Origin: Chryseobacterium cheonjiense
Lineage (GTDB): Bacteria; Bacteroidota; Bacteroidia; Flavobacteriales; Weeksellaceae
Direction: 5' to 3'
Assembly (NCBI RefSeq): GCF_012927265.1
Contig: NZ_JABBGF010000003.1
Location: forward strand, 558,001-622,000
DNA: 64,000 bases
Positions within the stretch are counted from its first letter, which is position 1; every line of letters starts with the position of its first letter. The notes beneath the pieces are model-generated. The model ran no database searches. It was not told the DNA's origin and saw nothing but the letters and a program-made list of their open reading frames with translations. Shown here piece by piece: positions 1 through 8,742 of this stretch. The translations under genes were made by a program, and so were the position numbers.

Positions 1-2886
1 TTCGCCACAGCCAGTCAGAAATATTACATTCCGGCAGCAAAGCTGAAAACGTTCATTGAAAACGGCGGCCGTGTGATTGATGTTGATGCACCGGGTGCTG
101 TAAACGGGAAAATATCGGGAAGGTATAACCTTGGGGATCTCGCAGGCATGGTAGAAAACGGCTTAAATAAAATTCTTGTAGGGCCAGCTCCGAGAAAAAT
201 GTACAGAGGACAAAGCTTTGCAATGAATTTTGATGTTCAGCAGGGTTTGGTAAGTTATTTTCTTCCGGACCTGAAATTACCGGAGGGTGCAAAAGTGGAA
301 GGGCAATACGATGGAAATTCTAACAATCTAATCTTAAATCTTGATGCTGCTTCTCTAAAATATATCATGACCAAAACCCGGGAGATTACGGAAGCAGACA
401 GAGCGCTTGCCGCAGCAAATCCTGCATATACCATCAATGAAAGAGACAATATTACCCGGGACAGTGCGATGGTGGATAGTGTAATGGTCAGAATTAATAC
501 GGCCAATCTGGACGAACAGATTTTTGCAAAAATAAACCGAATTCAATACAACAAAAATATTCTTAAAGACATAACGTTAAGTGGCAGGAATGAGAACAAC
601 ACGCTTCTTCATCTGGCTACGAAATTTAAACATGGAAGTCCTGAAGATGAAGTTGATGATAATCTTAGGGAATATGCGATCAATGTTAACCAGTCTACCA
701 ACGCAGGAGGAGATTTTATTTTCAGGTTTGAACCTACAGAAGTAAAGTTTAATGATGTGACATGGGCTATTGATACGAGTCCGGAGCTTAACCATTCCAT
801 AACATATCGTAAAAAAGAAAAAGATTTTGACATCCGGAATTTGAGAATTTATTCCGATAATAGTGCATTGTTTGTAAAGGAAGCCCAGTTCAAGTCTGCC
901 AAAGATTTTTACCTGGATGCTGAAGTTAATGATTTCGCCATTGAGAAGCTTATGGAAATGCAGCCGGGAGGAAATGCCATGAACATCAAAGGTCTTGCTA
1001 ATGGAAGTGTGAAAATCAAGATGGATAAGAGTACTCTTCAGCCTTTGGTAGATATGACCATCGATGATATTATGATGAACGGAAATGACATGGGAGATAT
1101 TACGATTTCTGCAACCAACGGATTTTCTTTGAATGTATATGATGTTGACATAAGAGTAAATTCTGCCGGAGTAATCGGCAATAACAGCCTTCATGTTACG
1201 GGAACTGTCAATAACAATACCTCTTCGCCTACCATTGACCTTACTGCGGAAATGAGGGATTTTGATATCGCTTTTGCACAACAGTTTGTAACAACCGTAT
1301 TTGGAAATTTAAGAGGAAAGGCTACCGGAGATCTTAAGATCAGCGGAAAATTCAGTAATCTGGATTACAGCGGGGATATTGCTTTAAAAGGATTTGGCCT
1401 TAAACTTTTATTTACCGGGGTGGATTATTCGTTTGACGATACCGTAATCCCGCTTACCAAAGGGCTTGCCATCCTCAACAATATCGGGGTTCGGGACGGA
1501 AGAACAAACTCTAGTGGAAATATTTCGGGAGCAATACAGTTTGAGACGATTTCCTCAATGGGGGTCAACCTCGTAATGAGGGCAGATAATTTACTGGTTT
1601 TAAATACAACTCAGAAAGATTATGATCTTTTCTGGGGAAGAGTCTACGGACAGGGCGATTTGTATGTTGATGGTCCTGTATCCGGCCTCAGTCTCTCAAC
1701 ACCAAACATGAAAGCACTGAGCGGAAGTACCTTTACATTCAATTCGGGATCAACCTCTAATGTTGAAGAATTTAAGATGCTGAGGTTTCTTAAAGAAGGA
1801 AAAAATGGACTTGTGACATTGGAAGATAAGAAAAAGTCCGGAGCGAATATGAATATAGATTTTGCGCTGGATGTAGATAAAGGAACTACCGTGAATGTGC
1901 TGATAGGGGATGAGGTAGGAAATATTACAGTGAAAGGTGCTGCCGAAAAGCTTCGCTTCCAGATGAGCCGACAGGGAAATATTGCGATGAACGGAACCTA
2001 TAAAGTAGATAACGGAACTTTTGTTTCCAAAGCGATCCTGAATAAAACCTTCCAGATTGAAAAAGGCAGCAGCATCCGATGGGATGGTGATGCAATGAAG
2101 CCGGCGCTGGACATTACTGCCAACTACGTAAGAATGGTTTCCAACGCAGGGGAATATCTGAATATGGGAAGTCTTCAGCCGATCAGTATTTTGCTGCAGG
2201 CGAATATCACGCAGTCTCTTGTTGATCCTAAAGTTGATCTTAACGTTACCGCGCTGGATGTTTCCAGCCAGGTAAAGGAAACACTGGCTGCCAAAATGAG
2301 CCAGGAAGGGGAGAAGGTACTGCAATTCGGGTCTGTATTGCTGCTGAACAGTTTTAATGTTTCAAAAACCGGAGGGGTAGATGTGGATGTGGCAGGTGTT
2401 GCAGAATCTTCAGGATATAATCTTCTTTTAAAGCAGCTTGGGTCCGTACTTAATACCATGAGTAATGAATTCCAGATTGACCTTAATTACGTAAAGGGGG
2501 ATCAGTATTCCAATATAGGAGACCGGGCGAATGCCGGCGTGAGTTTCGCACTTTCACCAAGAATAAAAGTAAAAACAGGGTTGGGAATTCCTCTTACCAA
2601 AACAGAAAATACAGAAACCAATTATCTTTCGGGAGAAGGAACCATTGAATACGATATTTCTAAAAAGAATGACGGAAGCCTGATCTTGAGAGGTTATTCG
2701 AAACCTTCTAATATCGGTGTTATTAACGGTGCGGGATCAAATGGTACTGCCAATCAGGCGTATGGTGGAGGGATCGTGTGGAGCAAGAGCTTTAATTCTT
2801 TATTCAAAAAGAAGAAAAAAGATAAAAAACTACCTGAAGATAAAACTGAAATAAAAACAGATTCTACAAAATCAACTACAAAATAA
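1..2886 (+). CDS. TamB-like translocation/assembly module protein (DUF490), 5' partial
   Basis: The reading frame is open from base 1, so the start lies outside the window; 961 residues are visible. The repetitive beta-rich sequence (alternating short hydrophobic strands, many N/G/D turns) and the C-terminal part, with beta-barrel-like strands from about residue 800 onward, match the TamB/DUF490 family. In that family the C-terminal domain meets the outer-membrane insertase BamA and the long groove spans the periplasm, carrying phospholipid or helping outer-membrane protein assembly. Bacteroidota members usually have about 1500 residues, so roughly a third is missing here. The end is a lysine-rich low-complexity tail (KKKKKDKK followed by TEIKTDSTKSTTK). 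The function is inferred from the family. Confidence 0.82.
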   Translation, partial: FATASQKYYIPAAKLKTFIENGGRVIDVDAPGAVNGKISGRYNLGDLAGMVENGLNKILVGPAPRKMYRGQSFAMNFDVQQGLVSYFLPDLKLPEGAKVEGQYDGNSNNLILNLDAASLKYIMTKTREITEADRALAAANPAYTINERDNITRDSAMVDSVMVRINTANLDEQIFAKINRIQYNKNILKDITLSGRNENNTLLHLATKFKHGSPEDEVDDNLREYAINVNQSTNAGGDFIFRFEPTEVKFNDVTWAIDTSPELNHSITYRKKEKDFDIRNLRIYSDNSALFVKEAQFKSAKDFYLDAEVNDFAIEKLMEMQPGGNAMNIKGLANGSVKIKMDKSTLQPLVDMTIDDIMMNGNDMGDITISATNGFSLNVYDVDIRVNSAGVIGNNSLHVTGTVNNNTSSPTIDLTAEMRDFDIAFAQQFVTTVFGNLRGKATGDLKISGKFSNLDYSGDIALKGFGLKLLFTGVDYSFDDTVIPLTKGLAILNNIGVRDGRTNSSGNISGAIQFETISSMGVNLVMRADNLLVLNTTQKDYDLFWGRVYGQGDLYVDGPVSGLSLSTPNMKALSGSTFTFNSGSTSNVEEFKMLRFLKEGKNGLVTLEDKKKSGANMNIDFALDVDKGTTVNVLIGDEVGNITVKGAAEKLRFQMSRQGNIAMNGTYKVDNGTFVSKAILNKTFQIEKGSSIRWDGDAMKPALDITANYVRMVSNAGEYLNMGSLQPISILLQANITQSLVDPKVDLNVTALDVSSQVKETLAAKMSQEGEKVLQFGSVLLLNSFNVSKTGGVDVDVAGVAESSGYNLLLKQLGSVLNTMSNEFQIDLNYVKGDQYSNIGDRANAGVSFALSPRIKVKTGLGIPLTKTENTETNYLSGEGTIEYDISKKNDGSLILRGYSKPSNIGVINGAGSNGTANQAYGGGIVWSKSFNSLFKKKKKDKKLPEDKTEIKTDSTKSTTK

Positions 2887-2968
2887 TTCTAAATATATAA
2901 TGATTTTTCTCATATGTGTTAATTATTGTTAATATTTAATATAATTTTTTTAGTTAAATTATTTTTTA

Positions 2969-2976
2969 TAAATTTG
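2969..2976 (+). promoter_or_regulatory. -7 promoter box for the Lrp/AsnC gene
   Basis: TAAATTTG matches the Bacteroidota -7 consensus TAnnTTTG. It lies 44 bp before the ATG at 3021, in a very AT-rich spacer after tamB. Confidence 0.55.
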
Positions 2977-3020
2977 CAAAAAATACATTGTTTTTTTAAG
3001 AAAATTGTAATTTAACTAAT

Positions 3021-3491
3021 ATGAACTATCAACTGGACGAAATAGACAAGAAAATTCTTGATTTCTTAGTAGAAAACACAAGAATGCCTTTTACAGAAAT
3101 TGCTAAACAGATGGATGTTTCCGCTGGTACAATTCACGTAAGAGTGAAAAAGATGGAGGATGCAGGTATTATTTTGGGATCATCTCTTAACATTGATTAC
3201 GGAAAACTGGACTATCATTTTACGGCTTTCATCGGAATCCTTCTGACAAAATCAAACAGAACTCAGGAAGTTTTGAAAGAATTGTCAACAATTCCAAATG
3301 TAATCGAAGCAAGCGTTATTTCAGGAAAGTATAATATTTTCTGTAAAGTAAGAGCTAAAAATACAGATGACGCAAAAAGAATCATCTATCAAATTGATGA
3401 TATTCAGGATGTAATGAGAACGGAAAGTATGATTTCTATGGAAGAATACTTAAGCGACAAAAACAGACTGATCAACGCGATCTCTGTATAA
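3021..3491 (+). CDS. Lrp/AsnC family transcriptional regulator
   Basis: 156 residues, the usual length for the family. Residues 5-55 form the AsnC-type helix-turn-helix (LDEIDKKILDFLVENTRMPF, then EIAKQMDVSAGTIHVRVKKME). The remainder is the RAM/AsnC ligand-binding and oligomerisation domain. Such proteins sense amino acids and control amino-acid or central metabolism genes; the effector cannot be read from the sequence. The gene is a single unit, with its own -7 box upstream and a strong hairpin terminator right after the stop. It is convergent with the transketolase operon after one further gene. Confidence 0.93.
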   Translation: MNYQLDEIDKKILDFLVENTRMPFTEIAKQMDVSAGTIHVRVKKMEDAGIILGSSLNIDYGKLDYHFTAFIGILLTKSNRTQEVLKELSTIPNVIEASVISGKYNIFCKVRAKNTDDAKRIIYQIDDIQDVMRTESMISMEEYLSDKNRLINAISV

Positions 3492-3515
3492 TCGGTTTTT
3501 AAAGAAATTATATAT

Positions 3516-3552
3516 AAGAACTTATGAAATCTCTCATAAGTTCTTTATTTTT
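3516..3552 (+). terminator. Rho-independent terminator of the Lrp/AsnC gene
   Basis: A perfect 12-bp stem (3516-3527 with 3534-3545) and a 6-nt loop are followed by TATTTTT. The T tract doubles as the promoter box of the next gene. Confidence 0.8.
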
Positions 3553-3553
3553 G
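3546..3553 (+). promoter_or_regulatory. -7 promoter box immediately before the 3559 ATG
   Basis: TATTTTTG matches TAnnTTTG and ends only 5 nt before the ATG at 3559. Transcription would begin at or next to the start codon. The box lies inside the T tract of the preceding terminator. Confidence 0.5.
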
Positions 3554-3558
3554 TACCT

Positions 3559-3936
3559 ATGGAAGAATACAGCTATTTTGACGAAGATCCTAAAAAAGGA
3601 TGGGGCTTCATCCTTGCTTTTGCAGCATTGCTTTTGTTTACCGTAATGGGATTCGGGATCGATCTTGATGAGTATTTACAGCACGAAACCCTGAATATTC
3701 CTGCCTGGTATGCTTATACTGTTTTCGCAATTGATGCATTGATGGTCGTAAGTCTTGTGCTCATGTTTTTTTACAGGAAAATAGGGATTTTTGCTTTTCC
3801 GGTACTGCTGGTCTTGCACTTCTTTATGCATAATTATTACCTTTCTACATTCCTGTATACGGATGTAACCAATCTTTTTCTGTTTACAGGTTTCGGAATG
3901 CTGGCCATTATTCCGAAATGGAAGTTTTTCAGATGA
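3559..3936 (+). CDS. Small four-helix membrane protein of unknown function
   Basis: 125 residues. After a short acidic N-terminus (EEYSYFDEDPKKG) there are four hydrophobic stretches, at about 16-34, 49-70, 74-93 and 100-118, with a basic C-terminal end, so it should be an inner-membrane protein. No catalytic motif is visible and I do not recognise a named family. Similar uncharacterised small membrane proteins are common in flavobacteria. The first available ATG is used. The promoter box is so close that the mRNA may lack a leader. It is convergent with the transketolase genes and shares a bidirectional terminator with them. Confidence 0.8.
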   Translation: MEEYSYFDEDPKKGWGFILAFAALLLFTVMGFGIDLDEYLQHETLNIPAWYAYTVFAIDALMVVSLVLMFFYRKIGIFAFPVLLVLHFFMHNYYLSTFLYTDVTNLFLFTGFGMLAIIPKWKFFR

Positions 3937-3975
3937 TTTTGTAAGAAGATAAAGAGATTAATAAATATTATAGGA

Positions 3976-4052
3976 GCGGTTAGTATCCTGAGCTTGTCGA
4001 AGGAAGCCCGCTTTCTTATTTAGTATGAGAGCTCGGCTTTAGCCGAAACTTA
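3976..4052. repeat. REP-like intergenic sequence
   Basis: The spacer holds the core CTGAGCTTGTCGAAGG, a motif often seen in dispersed bacterial intergenic repeats. It is followed by the small palindrome TCGGCTTTAGCCGA. The base composition is richer in GC than the flanks. Only one copy is in this window, so the repeat status rests on recollection of similar sequences. Confidence 0.35.
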
Positions 4053-4074
4053 TTACAATATCGGTCCATAAAAC

Positions 4075-4102
4075 AAAAAGTCCTCAGTAATGAGGACTTT
4101 TT
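4075..4102. terminator. Bidirectional terminator between the membrane protein and transketolase genes
   Basis: A perfect 11-bp stem (4076-4086 with 4091-4101) with loop GTAA and A/T tracts on both sides serves the convergent genes. Confidence 0.8.
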
Positions 4103-4121
4103 CAATATGATCTTTATATTT

Positions 4122-5066
4122 TTAAGCTAAAATTCTTTTCACTGCTTCTTTCACCGCAGTTGAATCAATCTTATATTTCTTCATCAATTCCGCTGGGGTC
4201 GCAGACTCTCCAAAGGTATCATTCACCGCTACGAATTCCTGTCTGGTTGGTCTTCTTCTGGCAAGCATTCCTGCAATAGATTCTCCCATTCCTCCAAGGT
4301 AATTGTGTTCCTCAGCTGTTACAATTTTTCCTGTTTTTTCAACCGATTTCAGGATGATTTCTTCGTCTAAAGGTTTAATCGTGTGAATATTGATTACCTC
4401 ACAAGAAATTCCTTCTTTTTCAAGCTCATCTGCAGCAACCAGAGATTCCCAAACAAGGTGACCTGTTGCAACGATGGTTACATCGGTCCCTTCCTGAAGC
4501 ATAATTCCTTTTCCAATCTCGAAAGGCATATCTTCAGGCATGAAAACAGGAACGGTAGGTCTCCCGAATCTCAGGTAAACCGGACCTTCGTGTTCTGCAA
4601 TTGCAAGGGTAGCAGCTTTTGTCTGGTTGTAGTCACAAGGATTGATTACCGTCATTCCTGGAAGCATTTTCATCATTCCGATGTCTTCCAGAACCTGGTG
4701 TGTCGCACCGTCTTCTCCTAAAGTAAGGCCAGCATGGGAAGCACAGATTTTTACATTTTTATTGGAATACGCGATAGACTGACGAATCTGGTCATACACT
4801 CTCGAAGTCGAAAAGTTCGCGAAAGTTCCCGTAAAAGGAATTTTTCCCGTGATGCTTAATCCTGCTGCCATACCCATCATATTGGCTTCTGCAATACCTA
4901 CCTGGAAGAATCTCTCAGGAGCTTTTTCAATGAACTTCTCCATTTTCAAAGATCCGATAAGGTCTGCGCAAAGTGCTACAACATTTGGGTTTTTATCTGC
5001 CAATTCAGCCAATCCGGCTCCGAATCCTGAACGTGTATCTTTTTTTTCTGTATATGTAAATTTCAT
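4122..5066 (-). CDS. Transketolase, C-terminal subunit
   Basis: 314 residues covering the pyrimidine-binding and C-terminal domains of transketolase. It begins [16 protein letters not shown] and contains the stretch around [18 protein letters not shown], typical of the Pyr domain, then a transketolase C domain ([19 protein letters not shown]). With the N-terminal subunit encoded just upstream it should form a thiamine-diphosphate enzyme that moves two-carbon units in the non-oxidative pentose phosphate pathway. Split transketolases are known in archaea and many Bacteroidota. The 51-bp gap between the two genes has no promoter or terminator, so they are one operon. Confidence 0.94.
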   Translation of the reverse strand: MKFTYTEKKDTRSGFGAGLAELADKNPNVVALCADLIGSLKMEKFIEKAPERFFQVGIAEANMMGMAAGLSITGKIPFTGTFANFSTSRVYDQIRQSIAYSNKNVKICASHAGLTLGEDGATHQVLEDIGMMKMLPGMTVINPCDYNQTKAATLAIAEHEGPVYLRFGRPTVPVFMPEDMPFEIGKGIMLQEGTDVTIVATGHLVWESLVAADELEKEGISCEVINIHTIKPLDEEIILKSVEKTGKIVTAEEHNYLGGMGESIAGMLARRRPTRQEFVAVNDTFGESATPAELMKKYKIDSTAVKEAVKRILA

Positions 5067-5117
5067 TTTCTAATTATTAATTAAGATTACTTATTACCAA
5101 TTACTCATTACTTATAA

Positions 5118-5969
5118 TTAATAATCAGCCGGAGCTTCTAAATACAATTGTTTGAATGCGGTATCCAGTTGTTCGTCATTAGGAGCTTTACCATGCCACG
5201 CGTGAGATCCCATCATGAAATCTACGCCATTCCCCATTTGAGTATGAAGGATGATAGCAACAGGTTTTTCTTTTCCCGTTTCGGTTTTTGCTTTCTCAAG
5301 AATAGCGATTACCGCTTCAAGATCATTGCCGTTTTTCTCTTCAAGCACGGTCCATCCGAAAGCCTCCAGCTTAGCATGAAGGTTTCCCAATGATAATACA
5401 TTGTCTGTACTGCCGTCAATTTGCTGTCCGTTATAATCAATTGTGGAAATGATATTGTCAACTTTTTTGGAAGCAGCATACATGAAAGCCTCCCAGTTTT
5501 GCCCTTCCTGCAATTCTCCGTCTCCCTGTAAAGTATACACTAAAGAGCTGTCGCCATCTAATTTCTTACCCTGAGCCGCACCTAAAGCAACAGAAAGTCC
5601 CTGTCCTAAAGAACCTGACGCTACTCTGATCCCCGGAAGCCCTTCGTGAGTGGTAGGGTGTCCCTGCAATCTTGAATCCAGTTTTCTGAAAGTTCTCAGT
5701 TCATCTACCGGGAAAAATCCGAATCTCGCTAAAGTAGAATAGAATACCGGAGAAATATGCCCGTTCGAAAGATAGAAATGATCTTCATTTTTACCTTCCA
5801 TGGTGAAAGGAAGTTTATAGTTCATTACCTTTCCGTAAAGTGCTGTGAAAAATTCGGTACAACCTAAGCTTCCACCCGGGTGGCCGGAATTCACAGCATG
5901 AACCATTCTTAAAATGTCTCTTCTGATTTGCGTAGTAAGAGATTTTAGCTCTTCGATGCTTTTACTCAT
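5118..5969 (-). CDS. Transketolase, N-terminal subunit
   Basis: 283 residues forming the thiamine-diphosphate binding domain. The substrate/cofactor residues sit in MVHAVNSGHPGGSLG (about 22-36), and the cofactor motif GDGELQEGQNWEA (about 149-161) is followed by DYNGQQIDG. The length is the usual one for the N half of a split enzyme. It is first in a two-gene operon with the C-terminal subunit. Upstream, 5987-5994 (TCGCTTTG on the minus strand) matches the -7 consensus except at one position and may be the promoter. Confidence 0.94.
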   Translation of the reverse strand: MSKSIEELKSLTTQIRRDILRMVHAVNSGHPGGSLGCTEFFTALYGKVMNYKLPFTMEGKNEDHFYLSNGHISPVFYSTLARFGFFPVDELRTFRKLDSRLQGHPTTHEGLPGIRVASGSLGQGLSVALGAAQGKKLDGDSSLVYTLQGDGELQEGQNWEAFMYAASKKVDNIISTIDYNGQQIDGSTDNVLSLGNLHAKLEAFGWTVLEEKNGNDLEAVIAILEKAKTETGKEKPVAIILHTQMGNGVDFMMGSHAWHGKAPNDEQLDTAFKQLYLEAPADY

Positions 5970-6026
5970 TATATAAGATTTATTTACAAAGCGAATTTAC
6001 AATTTTTTAATGGCTTACGGAAATGC

Positions 6027-6053
6027 AAAAACCCGGATTTGTGTCCGGGTTTT
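6027..6053 (-). terminator. Terminator downstream of the sodium:solute symporter gene
   Basis: A perfect stem AAAACCCGGA / TCCGGGTTTT with a short loop lies between the symporter stop (6221) and the transketolase start. Confidence 0.7.
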
Positions 6054-6220
6054 AATCTTTTAACGTATTTTTAATGATAAGTATTTTTTAGTAAGAGTAA
6101 AGTATTTTATATTAAATAAACTAATGAAGAGGAAATTAACGAAATATCGGAATTTTACAATTATTTTATTTTTTATTTGAAAATGATAAGTAAATGTTGA
6201 TAAATATGAATAAAATGAAA

Positions 6221-7660
6221 TTATTTCTTCCTGATCAGCCAAAGCCCGATAAAAGTAAGCAGACCATTAATAATTAAAAGTTCCAGCCCTATTTTGAATT
6301 CCCCGAAAAGTGTCTCCTGATACTTATCGATAAAGAACGAAATTACCGGTGCGGCAATACATACAAAAGGCACCAGTTTGTCTTTTACTTTAAACTTCGT
6401 GAAAATCCCGAAAGCAAATAAACCTAAAAGAGGTCCGTATGTAAATCCGGCAAGTTTAAGAATCAATCCGATCATCGAATTATCATTGATAACCTTAAAA
6501 ATGATGACCATTATTAAAAATGATACCGCAACCAAAAGGTGGATGTTCTTTCTGAACTTCTCCTTCTTGCCATCGTCCCAGTGTGTTCTTTCTCTCATCC
6601 CGAAAATGTCGATACAAAGTGATGAAGTGAGTGCCGTCATCGCACCGTCCGCACTTGGAAACAATGCCGAAATAAGGGCAATGATAAAGATGATGGAGAT
6701 AAACGGAGGCATATGATTCAGAGCGATATCCGGAAACAGCTGGTCGCCTGCGCTGGAAACACTTTCCTGGGCACCGTAAAGATGGAGAAGGCCACCCATA
6801 TAAAGGAATAATGAAATAACACCCAGCAGAATAAAACCTAAAGTCACCATATTCTTCTGAGAATCTTTCAGTCTGGTTACGGAAAGACTTTTCTGCATCA
6901 TTTCCTGATCTATTCCTGTCATGGTAATGGTAATAAAAGCTCCCGCGAGAATCTGTTTGATAAAGAAACTTTTCTGGTTCGAATCGAAATCAAAAATTTT
7001 GGTATAACCTTTTTCATTCATTGCCGTAAAACTGTCGCCAATGCTTAGTCCGAGATGATTCAGCATGTAAACCGTACAGATAATCAGTCCCAGAAGCATG
7101 CAGGAAGTCTGTAGGGTATCTGTCCAGACGATGGTTTTCACGCCTCCTTCATAGGTATAAAGAATGATCATGCCCAGGATGATAAGTGTAGTTACAATAA
7201 AAGGAACACCCAAACTGTCAAGGATGGAGACCTGCAGAATATTTACAACAAGATATAATCTCGCCGTTGCACCTACCAACCTTGAAACAATAAAGATCCA
7301 TGCTCCGGATTTATAAGAAAGCTGTCCCATTCTCTGCTGAAGATAGCCATAAATAGACGTCAGTTTTAACCTGTAATACAAAGGAAGAAGAACATATGCA
7401 ACAACGATGTATCCGATCAGGTATCCTAATGTAATCTGCAAATATGAAAATTTGTCATTTCCTACTGCTCCCGGAACACTCACAAAGGTAACTCCCGATA
7501 AAGAGGTTCCGATCATTCCGAAGGCAACAAGCATCCAGTTACTTTTACGGTTTCCTATGAAGAAACTTTCATTATCACTTCCTTTTCCGGTTTTGTATGC
7601 TACCCAGAGCAGTAATGCAAAGTATATGATGATAATGGATAATAAAATAATCGGAGACAT
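6221..7660 (-). CDS. Sodium:solute symporter family (SSS) permease
   Basis: 479 residues with about 13 hydrophobic segments, starting MSPIILLSIIIIYFALLLWVA. The sequence around residues 45-75 (MLVAFGMIGTSLSGVTFVSVPGAVG) is the sodium/substrate-binding TM1-TM2 region of SSS transporters, and TM8 carries SALFPSADGAMTALTSSL. Family members import solutes such as proline, pantothenate, sugars or sialic acid with sodium. The substrate is not evident and the neighbours do not point to one. It is a single-gene unit with a clear -7 box and a downstream terminator. Confidence 0.9.
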   Translation of the reverse strand: MSPIILLSIIIIYFALLLWVAYKTGKGSDNESFFIGNRKSNWMLVAFGMIGTSLSGVTFVSVPGAVGNDKFSYLQITLGYLIGYIVVAYVLLPLYYRLKLTSIYGYLQQRMGQLSYKSGAWIFIVSRLVGATARLYLVVNILQVSILDSLGVPFIVTTLIILGMIILYTYEGGVKTIVWTDTLQTSCMLLGLIICTVYMLNHLGLSIGDSFTAMNEKGYTKIFDFDSNQKSFFIKQILAGAFITITMTGIDQEMMQKSLSVTRLKDSQKNMVTLGFILLGVISLFLYMGGLLHLYGAQESVSSAGDQLFPDIALNHMPPFISIIFIIALISALFPSADGAMTALTSSLCIDIFGMRERTHWDDGKKEKFRKNIHLLVAVSFLIMVIIFKVINDNSMIGLILKLAGFTYGPLLGLFAFGIFTKFKVKDKLVPFVCIAAPVISFFIDKYQETLFGEFKIGLELLIINGLLTFIGLWLIRKK

Positions 7661-7684
7661 GTTCTGTTTAAATTAAAATTTTAG

Positions 7685-7692
7685 CAAATATA
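7685..7692 (-). promoter_or_regulatory. -7 promoter box of the sodium:solute symporter gene
   Basis: The minus strand reads TATATTTG, a match to TAnnTTTG, 24 nt before the ATG at 7660. Confidence 0.6.
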
Positions 7693-7720
7693 GTTTTTTT
7701 ATATTCTGCTCAAAAAAATA

Positions 7721-7748
7721 AAAACCTTCCGGATTTGTTCCGAAAGGT
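7721..7748 (-). terminator. Terminator of the pirin/OsmC operon
   Basis: On the minus strand an 8-of-9-bp stem (CCTTTCGGA / TCCGGAAGG) is followed by TTTTTATTTTTTT. It is the end of the operon that finishes with the GNAT gene at 7824. Confidence 0.65.
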
Positions 7749-7823
7749 AGCATCTTTTTTAAATTAAGGTCGGGGTTAAATCGCTGAGATTACTTTAGTC
7801 CTAACCTCAACCTTACTCTTATC

Positions 7824-8123
7824 CTAAGCCTGTGTTTTGTTTACCAGTACATCCTGAAGCTCTTCATGTTTCTGGAAAGTAGCTTTTGCAAAAGGACACA
7901 GCGGAATGATGGTTTTTCCGTTTTTTCTTGCAAAATCTACCGAAGCCAGGAGCATTTCTTTACCAACACCTTTACCGTTGTATGCTTCTTCCACTTCGGT
8001 ATGATCAATGATGAATCTTTCTTCTCCCGCCCAGGTATACGTCATCAAACCAGCGTGGTTTCCGTCTATGAACGCTTCAAAATTTCCGTTTTTCTCGTTG
8101 TTGCTTTGTCTTACTTCAATCAT
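7824..8123 (-). CDS. Short GNAT-like N-acetyltransferase (Nat2/YidJ type)
   Basis: 99 residues. The core contains the acyl-CoA loop as YNGKGVGKEMLLASVDFARKNG and ends with IIPLCPFAKATFQKHEE. This pattern is that of the very short GCN5-related acetyltransferases (COG2388), whose conserved Cys in the PLCPF motif is thought to be important. It is the last gene of an operon, 1 bp after the OsmC stop. A second, related protein is encoded at 10832-11143. The substrate is unknown. Confidence 0.88.
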   Translation of the reverse strand: MIEVRQSNNEKNGNFEAFIDGNHAGLMTYTWAGEERFIIDHTEVEEAYNGKGVGKEMLLASVDFARKNGKTIIPLCPFAKATFQKHEELQDVLVNKTQA

Positions 8124-8124
8124 A

Positions 8125-8523
8125 TTATGAAAATTTGGTTAATATTTCGATATCGTTAGTCAGTATTTTATGAATAGGGCATGCATCTGCAATAGTACGC
8201 AGCCTTTTCATCTGCTCCTCATCAGGGATCATACCTTCAAAAGTGATATCTCGTTTAAAAATGGCTCTCTTGGTTAAAGGAAAATTCTCAAGTTCCACTT
8301 CTACATGGATGGTATCAATATTCCATTCTTTTCTGTCGATGTACATTCTCAGGGTAGCTGCAGTACAGCTTGCCAGCGACGTTGCCAGAATTTCAAACGG
8401 ATTGAAACCTTTGTTTCCGCCGCCTTTATCCACCGGTTCATCCGTAATGAGGGTATTTTCGCCGGCGATAACTTCGGTATAGTATTTTTCCTTGCCTAAG
8501 CTTGCTTTTACGGTTATAGACAT
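8125..8523 (-). CDS. OsmC family peroxiredoxin-like protein
   Basis: 132 residues. It has the OsmC/Ohr fold signature with two cysteines, one in SLASCTAATLRMYIDRK and one in ADACPIHKIL; in the family these reduce organic hydroperoxides through a disulfide. The GGGNKGFNPFEILATSLASC stretch is typical of the YhfA-like/OsmC subgroup. It overlaps the ferredoxin gene upstream by 1 bp and precedes the GNAT gene by 1 bp, so translation is likely coupled. The operon context with pirins and an FMN reductase supports a role in oxidative or electrophile stress. Confidence 0.92.
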   Translation of the reverse strand: MSITVKASLGKEKYYTEVIAGENTLITDEPVDKGGGNKGFNPFEILATSLASCTAATLRMYIDRKEWNIDTIHVEVELENFPLTKRAIFKRDITFEGMIPDEEQMKRLRTIADACPIHKILTNDIEILTKFS

Positions 8524-8741
8524 TATATTGCTGTATTAAATTTATAACTTAATGCTCCTGAAGGGCAAAGGTCAATTTGGTTTTTAAGTTCCTCTGCTGT
8601 TGCATTTTCAGGTTTTAGCCAGGGCCTTTCTTTAGGATTGTACACTTTAGGAAGTGTTTTTACGCAAACTGCTGCATGAATACATTTTTTAGGCTGCCAA
8701 ATGACTGTTATTTCTCCTGCTGCATATTCGTGTGTTTCCAT
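8523..8741 (-). CDS. Divergent mono-cluster 4Fe-4S ferredoxin domain protein (YjdI-like)
   Basis: 72 residues. Cysteines are in CIHAAVCVKTLPKVY (about 20-34) and CPSGALSYK near the C-terminus, the pattern of the Fer4_19 divergent single 4Fe-4S cluster domain also found in E. coli YjdI. In many genomes this domain is adjacent to, or fused with, short GNAT (YjdJ/Nat2) domains, and here both types occur in one operon. It probably carries electrons or senses redox state in the cytoplasm; the partner is unknown. It has a 1-bp overlap with the OsmC gene and a 1-bp gap to the TMEM175 gene. Confidence 0.9.
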   Translation of the reverse strand: METHEYAAGEITVIWQPKKCIHAAVCVKTLPKVYNPKERPWLKPENATAEELKNQIDLCPSGALSYKFNTAI

Positions 8742-8742
8742 A

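Noticed and set aside
577..1281. Long minus-strand frame inside the tamB-like gene
   Set aside because: It lies antisense within a conserved coding region, lacks family features and has unusual composition; it is a shadow frame.
5067..5117. Repetitive ATTAC-type sequence between transketolase genes
   Set aside because: It is short, low-complexity AT DNA; a real repeat family could not be shown from a single copy.
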